Source: Bacteroidales bacterium (GTDB lineage Bacteria; Bacteroidota; Bacteroidia; Bacteroidales; Prolixibacteraceae). Taken from it: DNA of 40,607 nt. A program made the translations under genes and the position numbers. The stretch covers positions 1-40,607 of the forward strand of contig JAAYAG010000078.1 in NCBI GenBank assembly GCA_012719495.1, given 5' to 3'. Below, in pieces: positions 9,001 through 16,700 of this stretch (position 1 is its first letter; each line of letters starts with the position of its first letter). Under the pieces are notes generated by a model, which saw nothing but the letters and a program-made list of their open reading frames with translations, was not told the origin of the DNA and ran no database searches.

Positions 9001-12000
9001 TGTAAGTTGGCTTATTTCACCGGGCACACCTCCAATGAGGTTATTGAATCCAAGGTCGATCCCCAGTACATTAACCCCTGAAACCCGTAATCCGCGCCAA
9101 GTATTTGCAGGATTTACCGAGAGCCAATTGGTGTTGTTGTACCAAAGATTTCCACCGGTTGAATAGTAGAATGCTTCCAATGCCTGATATTCAGTAGTGA
9201 GAATACCACAGGTAAGTATGTTTTGGCCAACCTCCAGGGCTACGGTTTGAAGCGTTAGGTTTGGATAGTCGTTGTTGGCAATTACACAGTAATAGTACCC
9301 GGTATCGCTATCATCAACAGTAATCGATGGGCTGTTTTCTCCGTCAATGGCTTCCCCGTTTCGTAACCATTGATGCCAGAGTCCACCTGCATCGGGAACT
9401 GTAAAGGTGATTTGTCCGGTATTTTCTGTCCGGCTTGCAGTGATATGATGCTGATTGTAATACTGAAAGTCGAATGTAAGCGGTTGGCTAAAACTGGTTG
9501 CTTCGAGATCATAAAAATCCAACGCATTGTTATAAACAAAGAATGTGGTGAGTTGAGTTAAGGCTGAGAGATCGGGCAAGCCCGTGAGTTGATTGTTCGA
9601 TAAATCGACATTATTTACTTGGGTGAGGTTCTTGAACGATGTGGGAATGTCGCCATTCAGATTATTGTTCGACAAATAGATACCCGAAACGTGGACCCCG
9701 CTGACCTGAATACCTGCCCATTGTGAAATGTCGGCTCCGGAAAGCCAATTATAGTTTTGGTACCAATTGTCGCCATTGCACGCGTTATATAAATCAATCA
9801 GTGCATTATATTCAGCGGTAATGATTCCTTGGGTGAGGTATCCAGGGGTTCCTTGAGGCTGGCTTTCGAGCGTGAGGTCGGGATACGCGGTATGGGTCAT
9901 TATACAATGATATGTATCGGCACCATATCCGCTAACCGTTAGTGTAGCAGAGACTTCATCGGGCATAATTACCCCATTTTTAAACCATTGATAGTTTTCT
10001 GCACCAGCGTTGCTTACATCTAACGTGAAACCTGTCCCGTTATCAGTGGTGGTGGCTTCAATTTTGTCTTGGTTTCCGTAGTAAAAATTACCTGAAGCAT
10101 GGATACTACTATTCTGAATAGCTGAAAATGTCAGGTTATTATAGTCGATATAAGCATTTATGAGCGACAGTGCCCCTAATTTTGGCAGCACAGAAAGCCT
10201 GTTTTCTCCAACCGACAAAAGGGTAAGGTTAAGCAGATTATTTACCGAAATGGGGAGCTCGGTAAGTTTGTTATTGTACAGATCAAGTTCAGCAAGCGTA
10301 GAGATATCCCCGATATTCAGGGGCAATTCGTCTATTTCGTTCATCGCCAACCTTAAGTACATCAGACTTGCCATGCCTGTAATTTCTTCGGGGATTTCGG
10401 TTAGTTGGTTTTGGTCTAGCGAAATAAAAACCAAATTATCGAGTTGACCAATGGTTGAAGGGAGGCTTGGAATGCGGTTTATGTTCAAATCGCAGGTTGT
10501 CATTTGGCTTAGGGTGCCAAATTCTGGAGGTAAGGAGCTAATCGCGTTGTTGGCAAGATTCAAAATTAATAATGAAGATAGGTTCCCAATTTCTGCAGGC
10601 ATATTGCCAGAGAGGTTATTCGAAGGCAGTTCGATGCGGGTAACATGATTATTTATGACTTCGATCCCGGTCCAAGTGGAAACAGGTTCAGTTGAAAGCC
10701 AGTTTGTGTTGTTTGCCCAGTTGTTGCCATTCAACGCATTGTAAAAGGCAACCAGCGCATCGTATTCTTCGGTATAAACCCCTTGTGTCAAGATTCCCAC
10801 ATCAGAAGGGTTTGAAAAAATGGTCAGCGAAGGGTAGGTGCTATGTGTAGCCAAACAATGATAAAACCCAGTCTCGCTTTTGTTCACAATAAGGGTGCTG
10901 TTGTTTTGTCCGGTAACTTCAACGCCATCACGGTACCATATATAATGGGTGCCACCTGCAGCCGAGGCATCGAAAGTCACGTGGGGTTCATTTTCAGTTT
11001 TTATCAAATTGATATTGGCCTGGGGTGAGTATTCAAAATATTGGAAATTACCAGGCAAAATGCCCGCGTTAGTAAAATCGGTGAAGGTGAATTGATTATT
11101 TCCGATTTCGAAGTTTAGCAAGCCCGGTTTGCTTGCCAATACTGAAGGTATGGAGCCGCTAAGCATGTTATTGCTAAGCTGGAGCGTGTTTAATTCAGGC
11201 AGATCGGCCAGGCAGGCAGGTATTGCTCCGCTAACGTTACAACTGGTGAGGCGCAGCCGCTGGAGTGAGGTATATTCACTGAAGTTGGGAAAAGCAGCTG
11301 AAGTATCCCAGAAGTTATAGGCTAAATCGAGTTCCCGGATATTGGCACGGTTGGCAAAGCTGGTGGGTAATGTTCCTGTGAGGGAATTTCCGCTAATGTT
11401 GATTCCTGTTAAGGTGGTTGACTGCAGTAACCACAGGGGGACAGTCCCGTTGCGGTTGCAGCTGTACATACCAAAATTGCGAAGCTCAGAGCAGGCGCTA
11501 AGTTCAGGAATTGGCCCTTGGTTGAGGTTAGGGTTGTTGCTCAGGTAAATGTTTTGCAGTTGTGTGAGATCCGATAATCCGGCAGGGATATCACCAGTAA
11601 AGTTACATTCTTCTATTGTCAAATTTTGTAGTTGGGTCAACTGTCCGAAATCGGGCATTGGAGCCGCATTGAAATTATTGAACGATAATTCGAGGGTTTG
11701 TAGCCTATGTAGATTGAGAATTTCGTCCGGTATAGTGCCGGTTAAATTACAATTATAAAAAGCCAATGTTTCGAGATTGCTTAAATTGCCTATTTCAGCA
11801 GGAATTGAACCAGTCAGATCATTGTTTCCGCTGGCAATAAACCATTTAATTGCAGTTAAATTTCCAATGTCGTTGGGTAATGTGCCCACCATGTTGTTGT
11901 CCCATCCAAAGTTTAGGCCAACCACACGGCCGTTCTCAACGGTAACATTTTGCCACGTGTCAAGTGTGCCTGTGAGCCAGTTCTCTTTTTGATTCCAATT

Positions 12001-14679
12001 AGAGCCGCCGGTGCTATTGAATAATGCTACCAATGCAAGCGAGTCGCTACGTGTTGGTGCATAGGGGTCGTCGCCAATAAGCCTTATGGTGCCGGCATCG
12101 TTCATATTGAAATAGTTTTCATTTATAGTACCCACATTTTGCCACACTTTTCTGTTACGGGAAGTTGTAATGCCTTGGTCCTGATCTACAACATGTATGT
12201 CGAAACCAATTGCATCGAGCGCAATCATATCGGATTTGCTCAGGTTTTGCCCATCTTTATTTGTAAATAGTGCGAATGGGAAAAACATTTCGCTTATATA
12301 GCTTTCCCCATAAAGTTTGTTGGCATATCTTAACAAGCCATTAATAATTTCACCATCGTAAAGATCTTCTCCGAAAGTAGGAGAAAACACATAATGCCCT
12401 TGGCCATTTCCTGCCCCTAAATTGTCGTCGAGAACTTGGTTTACATCAAAGAAAACTTCAACATGGTCGTATTCCCAGTCGTTGCCGCCATCTTCCCACG
12501 CGGGGAAGTGGTTGTCGTCTTGTACGTTAATTAGCACATAAATCCCTTGGTTGTCCCACATGGCTTTCCAGTATGCATCAACAGTGGGGTTCTCGCCTAT
12601 GAAGTTTTTGGCGATCGGCACAGCATCAATTGCATCCCAAATATTATCTATTATACCATCGAGATCAGGTGCGGATTCGGTTCTTGCCACTTCGATATAC
12701 GATGGCGGGCACAAAAAACAACTGTTGTAACAAACCAAATCGAGTATAAGGTTTTCACTGGCCACGTTTAACGTTCGGTTGGTATTATCTCCGCCGGCAT
12801 TGCAATCGCCTTCGGGACTTTCCCACATCTCCCCATTTCGGAATTTGTATTCGAAGTATTGATTTTTGGGTAATTCGAGTGTAATCTCATAAACTTTATC
12901 GTAGGTGCAGGTCATTGGGTAATCGCTTGTCCAACCATTGAAACTGCCACGCAGGTTTACGCCCATTGACCCGATTGCTTCATCGCGCATATCGACCCTG
13001 AAAGTAACCAAAACACTATCACTTAAACGAACAGGGGCATCGATGAGCTGAATGGTTCCGGCATCATCCATGTTGGCCCAGTTTTCGTCTGTAGTGCCGG
13101 TATTTTGCCAAACTTTGCGGTGGCGCCTGTCGGTAATCCTTTGGTCTTGGTCGGTTACACACACATCAAAACCAATAGCATCCAAGAGCAATAGGCTATC
13201 TTTATTCAGAAAATTCCCATTTTTATTTTGCATTTCGCTAAAGGGAATATAGTATTCTGTTATTCGGTTTTCGCCCGACAACTGATTGGCGTATGTAAAT
13301 ATTCCGTTTTGTATTGGGCTTCCGCAAAGCTCTTCGAGAAAAACACCCGAATGTTGATAATGCCCCTGATTGTGCTGTGCCCCAAGCCCGTCGTCCAATA
13401 CAGCATTCACATCGAGCGCCACATCCGACAAATCGTAAGTCCAGGTTTCGAAACTACCTGCTTCCCATGCCGGAAAATGGTTATCGTCCTGCACATTCAC
13501 TAACACAAACAATCCACTATCGGCCCACATGGCTTTCCAATATGCATTAACGGTAGGGTCTTCGCCTACAAAGTTTTGGGCAAGTGGCACAGCCTCAACA
13601 CCGTTCCAGCATTGTTCTTCAACGCCGTCTAGCATAGGGGCAATTGTAGTTTTCAGTACCTCAATGTGCGAAGGAGGTGGAGGTACGATATAAATATGCT
13701 CAATTTTCCCTACCCAAAGGGTGTCGCCATTGGTTGGCCCCCAACTTACGGTTTGTTGCCCAGCAAACTGAACATTGTGTACGTATTGCATTTCGGGAAA
13801 AAATTCGCCCGACATATTTGCCATTTCGCTTGGAGCCGGATTTTGGACTAATGTTAAACGTGCCTCTATTTCTCCTTCGCCCCACGGGTTTGGTATTGTG
13901 TTTTCGTTATCGATTAATACTATCATCGATTGGATCTGATTCTGATTTAAGGTGTCGGCGGTAGCGTTACCCATTGAATATTTCACGTTACAAGTTGCTG
14001 AATAGCCTTGTGAAATCTCAAATTTGGGTATCGATAAAATTGAACTCCATCCATTTGTAATAACTTGGAGGTATCTTTCGTTTTCAATCTGAACAATCGA
14101 CATCCCCACCGGCATATCTACATTTTCATAATAATTAGGGTCGAAAATTGCGGTTGGGTCGTTGCTGTATGTTCTTACTTTTCCAAGGAAAATAGTATCG
14201 CCTGTTAGAACGTTCCAGTTTCCGCTAACAGTTTCTCTTCCCGCGAGTTGTATTATGCCGCAACTCATACCCGATGGTTTGTTGAACGGAATTCGGCGCG
14301 AGGCAAGGTCGGAACTGCTGTGCGGGTTGTCGTTCACATTTTCGCTCCAGTCGGAAGGCAAAAACTGGAAGAACGAAGTGGTTTGTTCGGGAGTATAGCC
14401 CGATGTTCCGCTTTTGTATTTGGTTGTGAACACCAAGTGAGTAACTTCGCCGGAAATAAAAAACGGGTCGATCTCGATAAAAGTATCCCAGCCGTTCAAT
14501 GGGGCTTTAAGGTATTTCTCTCCATCGATATCAACAATCGACATGCCTGCAGGCAAATTAGCAGGGTTGTACGTGTTGGGGTCGAAAAGGGTTACTGACT
14601 GTGAGTAGGAATTGTAGGAGCAAAGGCTTATAAATAGCACTATAAGCCCGGTGATGATGTGGTAGAATTGATTTTTCAT
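6043..14679 (-). CDS. Giant multidomain T9SS surface protein (CBM9-like, LRR, Ig-like modules)
   Basis: 2878 residues with an N-terminal signal peptide (to about residue 27, ...NSYSQS). Modules in order, with approximate residues: two copies of an unrecognised domain starting FDPN.Y (29-168, 172-330); CBM9-like (337-550, YWKAMWADSG); AMPK/CBM48-like starch-binding fold (555-656, LRGSFNGW); second CBM9-like (660-870); LRR block A (874-1215); Ig-like (1222-1293); then LRR and Ig-like modules alternating to about 2128 (WYRDG/WFKNG/WYKDD and YxC cores); a SusE/SusF-like glycan-binding domain (2130-2227); LRR block E (2228-2604); Ig-like (2618-2690); a beta-stack motif with FLPGFHAQEGS (2709-2760); linker; type A sorting domain (2803-2878, VYPNPNNGQFTV). 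It has many binding modules and no catalytic domain that I recognise, so a surface adhesin or glycan binder is the likely role (inference). It lies 36 bases downstream of a co-oriented T9SS gene, probably as an operon. LRR block A and block E are duplicates. Confidence 0.93.
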   Translation of the reverse strand: MKNQFYHIITGLIVLFISLCSYNSYSQSVTLFDPNTYNPANLPAGMSIVDIDGEKYLKAPLNGWDTFIEIDPFFISGEVTHLVFTTKYKSGTSGYTPEQTTSFFQFLPSDWSENVNDNPHSSSDLASRRIPFNKPSGMSCGIIQLAGRETVSGNWNVLTGDTIFLGKVRTYSNDPTAIFDPNYYENVDMPVGMSIVQIENERYLQVITNGWSSILSIPKFEISQGYSATCNVKYSMGNATADTLNQNQIQSMIVLIDNENTIPNPWGEGEIEARLTLVQNPAPSEMANMSGEFFPEMQYVHNVQFAGQQTVSWGPTNGDTLWVGKIEHIYIVPPPPSHIEVLKTTIAPMLDGVEEQCWNGVEAVPLAQNFVGEDPTVNAYWKAMWADSGLFVLVNVQDDNHFPAWEAGSFETWTYDLSDVALDVNAVLDDGLGAQHNQGHYQHSGVFLEELCGSPIQNGIFTYANQLSGENRITEYYIPFSEMQNKNGNFLNKDSLLLLDAIGFDVCVTDQDQRITDRRHRKVWQNTGTTDENWANMDDAGTIQLIDAPVRLSDSVLVTFRVDMRDEAIGSMGVNLRGSFNGWTSDYPMTCTYDKVYEITLELPKNQYFEYKFRNGEMWESPEGDCNAGGDNTNRTLNVASENLILDLVCYNSCFLCPPSYIEVARTESAPDLDGIIDNIWDAIDAVPIAKNFIGENPTVDAYWKAMWDNQGIYVLINVQDDNHFPAWEDGGNDWEYDHVEVFFDVNQVLDDNLGAGNGQGHYVFSPTFGEDLYDGEIINGLLRYANKLYGESYISEMFFPFALFTNKDGQNLSKSDMIALDAIGFDIHVVDQDQGITTSRNRKVWQNVGTINENYFNMNDAGTIRLIGDDPYAPTRSDSLALVALFNSTGGSNWNQKENWLTGTLDTWQNVTVENGRVVGLNFGWDNNMVGTLPNDIGNLTAIKWFIASGNNDLTGSIPAEIGNLSNLETLAFYNCNLTGTIPDEILNLHRLQTLELSFNNFNAAPMPDFGQLTQLQNLTIEECNFTGDIPAGLSDLTQLQNIYLSNNPNLNQGPIPELSACSELRNFGMYSCNRNGTVPLWLLQSTTLTGINISGNSLTGTLPTSFANRANIRELDLAYNFWDTSAAFPNFSEYTSLQRLRLTSCNVSGAIPACLADLPELNTLQLSNNMLSGSIPSVLASKPGLLNFEIGNNQFTFTDFTNAGILPGNFQYFEYSPQANINLIKTENEPHVTFDASAAGGTHYIWYRDGVEVTGQNNSTLIVNKSETGFYHCLATHSTYPSLTIFSNPSDVGILTQGVYTEEYDALVAFYNALNGNNWANNTNWLSTEPVSTWTGIEVINNHVTRIELPSNNLSGNMPAEIGNLSSLLILNLANNAISSLPPEFGTLSQMTTCDLNINRIPSLPSTIGQLDNLVFISLDQNQLTEIPEEITGMASLMYLRLAMNEIDELPLNIGDISTLAELDLYNNKLTELPISVNNLLNLTLLSVGENRLSVLPKLGALSLINAYIDYNNLTFSAIQNSSIHASGNFYYGNQDKIEATTTDNGTGFTLDVSNAGAENYQWFKNGVIMPDEVSATLTVSGYGADTYHCIMTHTAYPDLTLESQPQGTPGYLTQGIITAEYNALIDLYNACNGDNWYQNYNWLSGADISQWAGIQVSGVHVSGIYLSNNNLNGDIPTSFKNLTQVNNVDLSNNQLTGLPDLSALTQLTTFFVYNNALDFYDLEATSFSQPLTFDFQYYNQHHITASRTENTGQITFTVPDAGGLWHQWLRNGEAIDGENSPSITVDDSDTGYYYCVIANNDYPNLTLQTVALEVGQNILTCGILTTEYQALEAFYYSTGGNLWYNNTNWLSVNPANTWRGLRVSGVNVLGIDLGFNNLIGGVPGEISQLTHLISLQLRGNKINNVHPGAGNMPSLELLDLAQNEFTSFQTAITNFTNLRWLYLDDNKITSTIPESVGNLNKLWDLYLSNNQLEGTLPASMGNMNELSLLFIENNNVSGPFPSSMGNIPTLSELYISGNRFHHSHIEEVMNWPNYPYISLLKYDPQQLVGLDKTIYTQEGNTVELLIENYTVSNNDRYQWYKDDVPIEGAISPILELPNVTMANDGNYFCIINNIVTSSLTLQSWGTRLYAGSIGLVGTINDWGVQSDVPFVQSSANPELWQLEYIFNDNAEVKFRFNNDWSNNWGGDSFPEGSMESFGNNIVVPAGNYSIELDLNAMTYRFTNQTISDSLALVTLYNATGGENWNNKQNWLTGPLHTWENVTVENGRVVGLNLGWDNNMVGTLPNDIGNLTAIKWFIASGNDGLSGPIPTSIGNLTNLETLGFYNCSLTGTIPNEILNLNKLALIELSFNNFGAAPMPNFGQLPLLRNLVVEDCNFTGDIPAGLSNLTLLENVYLNGNSELNAGAIPDFSSSTNIINLGMAGCNRTGTIPAWISQLVNLETLNLSGNSLTGNLPSAFSNAAYIRELDLSWNQFSVALLPDYGSFERLESLILAGCNLTGTIPAWLTTLTTIINLNISYNMLEGFLPENIGNLTSLQHLNIEANRLGGAVPASINNMSDLREFYLNNNQLSGNMPVMSGLTELFILRNSNNKFTFANIAATGRVPGDITHFVYSPQDTILGIEQDGNTLTALDCGHANNVINWYRDGELISTDTGTCEADQTGNYSFTVSNTVFNFLTLYSDTLYVEVQSIPINLPVNNFTLPNGQTDCFNAQNEITVAGTSTVTIENNANATFIAGHSIRFLPGFHAQEGSFVDAHITTTGSFCDDLPAPIMAAEPVMEKSATEPIADENENQPSSLNACMKVYPNPNNGQFTVTFDNFDNETKVYVYNTFGQKVYQTSTWEKFTVVELQHVRRGIYFVKAINNQRHYEQKIIVQ
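6232..6549 (-). repeat. Shared 318-bp linker cassette, copy 1
   Basis: Encodes the beta-stack motif (FNAQNEITV ... GFHAQEGS), an Ala/Pro/Glu-rich linker (PAPIMAAEPVMEKSATEP) and the first residues of the sorting domain. It aligns without any gap to 14902-15219 in the neighbouring gene; I count about 32 differences in 318 bases. Confidence 0.92.
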
Positions 14680-14715
14680 ATATACAGTGATTTTATTTGT
14701 TTATTGCTGAGGAGT

Positions 14716-16167
14716 TTACCTAATAATGAATTTTTGAGAAGCGTCTTTATTGTGCCATGTTACGCGAACGACATATAGTCCGGGTGTTTCATTCAGCATG
14801 TTGAATTCTAAGGAAGAAATTTTGTCAAGCTGTTTAATTTTCTGCCCTTTTGAATTGTAAATCGAGACGTTTTCGGGCATTTCTTTTTCTTCGGTAAAAA
14901 GGGTAAACTGCCCGTTATTGGGGTTGGGGTACACCTTCATGCTTGCGCTTAGGCTGCTTGGCTGATTCTCATTTTCATCAGCGATAGGTTCGGTAGCGCT
15001 TTTTTCCACCACAGGTTCGGCTGCCATTATCGGGGCAGGCAGGTCGTCGCAGAAGGAGCCGGTTGTGGTAATGTGCGCATCAACATAACTGCCTTCTTGC
15101 GCATGGAAGCCAGGCAGGAAGCTGATTGAGTTACCGGCAATGAATGTGGCATTAGCATTGTTCTCAATAATTACCGTCGAAGATTTAGCCACGGTTATAT
15201 CGTTTTGGGCGTTGAAACACGCATTGAAGGTGCTACTTATCAACGTGTCGTTAACTTCGAGGTCTTCGGGAATGCTTTCAAGCTTGATGGCTTTAGTAAT
15301 CTCGACAAATAGTACCCAAGCAGCATAGGCTTTTTGGTTGCCGTTCAGCGATTGGCTATGTTGGCAACTGCAACTATACCAATCAACATTTTGGGTGTGG
15401 GTATTCTGCCAAGCAGTAGCCCAGTTCTTATCGAGTGAACCGTTGTTATCACTATCGTAATCACAATTGTCGTTGGCATAAAGTAACATGTAGTTTGTTA
15501 ATCCATCAGGATCATAACTTTCGATATCTGCAAAATCGTACAGTATTTTATTGTTGGCCAGACAGTAATTCCTAATTTGCTCGTTTCTCAGGTTCAAGTT
15601 GCCTGATGCCCCCGTGCCATTGAGGTGACAGGTCATGTAGATAAATTTTACACCCCAATAGGTAGTCTCTAACAGACTCATTGGGGTTAGGTATTTGTTT
15701 ATCATGTCAGTTTCAGAATAGCCTGCCGCTTGCCCGCACCAGCTCCACATGATCACGTTTACATCGGGGTTGTTTTCACCTCTTCCTGTAAGCGGGTCAA
15801 CTGCACCCAAATAATTTAACGTATTGTCACGCCAATCGGGAAAATAGCCAACGTCGCCCCCCATAGCATAATCGTGCAGGTCGAGTGCTCCACTGCTACC
15901 CCCATTATTCCAGCGGAAGATATTGTAAGAGTAGTTCATTCCCTTGCCCCCGTTATTGGCAAAAGTAACCAAACTTGTCATGCCATCGGTAACCTGGCTT
16001 CCATGACTGGTGTGCCCGTAAGCAATATGCAGGATTTGCTTGGCATCAACGATTTCCGCTTCGGTGAGTGAAGTGATATTAGTATTTGTATGATTAATAA
16101 TGATCTGAGAATAACAAAGGTTGATCGACAGAAAGATCATTAGGAAAGCTAGTGCAGATTTGTTCAT
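14716..16167 (-). CDS. Secreted T9SS protein of an unrecognised family (GHTSHGSQ family), copy 1
   Basis: 483 residues with a signal peptide (MNKSALAFLMIFLSINLCYS). The main domain (about 22-290) belongs to no family I can name but is clearly paralogous to the protein at 36557-37720. Shared blocks are IAYGHTSHGSQ, DVNVIMWSWCGQAA, YMTxHLxGxGxxG, DFADIESYDPDG, NANDNCDY or YANDNCDY, NVDWY and HSQSLNGNxKAxAAW. The invariant His, Ser, Asp, Cys and Trp residues suggest a catalytic domain; an SGNH-hydrolase-like arrangement (Ser in GHTSHGS, Asp/His near the end) is speculation. A FLPGFHAQEGS beta-stack motif, linker and type A sorting domain follow, so export by T9SS to the surface is likely. It is probably the first gene of an operon with the giant protein. 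No promoter was identified. Confidence 0.85.
   Translation of the reverse strand: MNKSALAFLMIFLSINLCYSQIIINHTNTNITSLTEAEIVDAKQILHIAYGHTSHGSQVTDGMTSLVTFANNGGKGMNYSYNIFRWNNGGSSGALDLHDYAMGGDVGYFPDWRDNTLNYLGAVDPLTGRGENNPDVNVIMWSWCGQAAGYSETDMINKYLTPMSLLETTYWGVKFIYMTCHLNGTGASGNLNLRNEQIRNYCLANNKILYDFADIESYDPDGLTNYMLLYANDNCDYDSDNNGSLDKNWATAWQNTHTQNVDWYSCSCQHSQSLNGNQKAYAAWVLFVEITKAIKLESIPEDLEVNDTLISSTFNACFNAQNDITVAKSSTVIIENNANATFIAGNSISFLPGFHAQEGSYVDAHITTTGSFCDDLPAPIMAAEPVVEKSATEPIADENENQPSSLSASMKVYPNPNNGQFTLFTEEKEMPENVSIYNSKGQKIKQLDKISSLEFNMLNETPGLYVVRVTWHNKDASQKFIIR
14902..15219 (-). repeat. Shared 318-bp linker cassette, copy 2
   Basis: Counterpart of 6232-6549, same strand and no indels. Similarity ends abruptly on both sides: upstream domains and the last about 60 residues of the sorting domain differ between the two genes. 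This indicates a transferred or converted block rather than two wholly duplicated genes. Confidence 0.92.
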
Positions 16168-16700
16168 TTTTTAAGGTTTTTGATTTTCTAAAAATGAGGC
16201 TACTTTCCAATCCAACACTATACCACAAAATCACTGTAGCGACGAAATAAAAGTAGAAATTTTTTTTGAATCTATTCTATTGATTGATAATTTTTTGTAA
16301 AAAGCGACCTTTCCCTTTAAGTGTAATGTAGTGTCCAGAGAGAGTTCCTGTGTAGGTTTATTATTGAGGATTTATAATTTGTTTGGATGTAGTGGGTTGT
16401 GTTTTTTAGTTCCTTAGTATCTGAGTTCCTAAGTTTGCAGTAATACTTGATGCTTGTATCTTTGATTAACAAATTGTAAAAAACAGAAGCATGTTGTCCT
16501 TGCAATCGGTCGAATGGTAAATTACTGTATATATTTGTAAGGTTTGGCTTTGAGTGTGGATAAGTGCCTATAACTTTCAGTTCTTCATTGTGATAGAATA
16601 GAAAATGACTTAAAAAAAGTCTTTGGTTAAGAGCGGAATACACTCGGCAAATATTGGGAGATATTTAAAATTTATTGATAAATTTAAAAAGAGAATCGTA
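16168..16700. other. Divergent intergenic region and long pckG leader
   Basis: No credible gene lies here; a 108-codon minus-strand frame has no family features and AT-driven composition. It holds the likely pckG promoter at 16434-16464, a second -7-like TATATTTG at 16530-16537 without a matching -33, a weak GACTT/AAGTC hairpin (16607-16621), and a perfect palindrome AAATTTAT-tg-ATAAATTT at 16668-16685 ending 15 bases before the pckG start. The palindrome could occlude the ribosome site or bind a regulator. Confidence 0.5.
16434..16464 (+). promoter_or_regulatory. Candidate Bacteroidota promoter for pckG
   Basis: TTTG at 16434-16437, a 19-base spacer and TATCTTTG at 16457-16464 fit the -33 TTTG / -7 TAnnTTTG consensus. 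A start near 16471 would give a leader of about 230 bases. Confidence 0.5.

Noticed and set aside
16317-16643. 108-codon minus-strand frame before pckG
   Set aside because: No family features or promoter; it overlaps the pckG promoter and leader and has AT-driven composition.
16623-16700. Upstream ATG adding 26 residues to PEP carboxykinase
   Set aside because: The extra residues ([20 protein letters not shown]...) do not resemble the family and cross the leader palindrome; 16701 gives the normal N-terminus.
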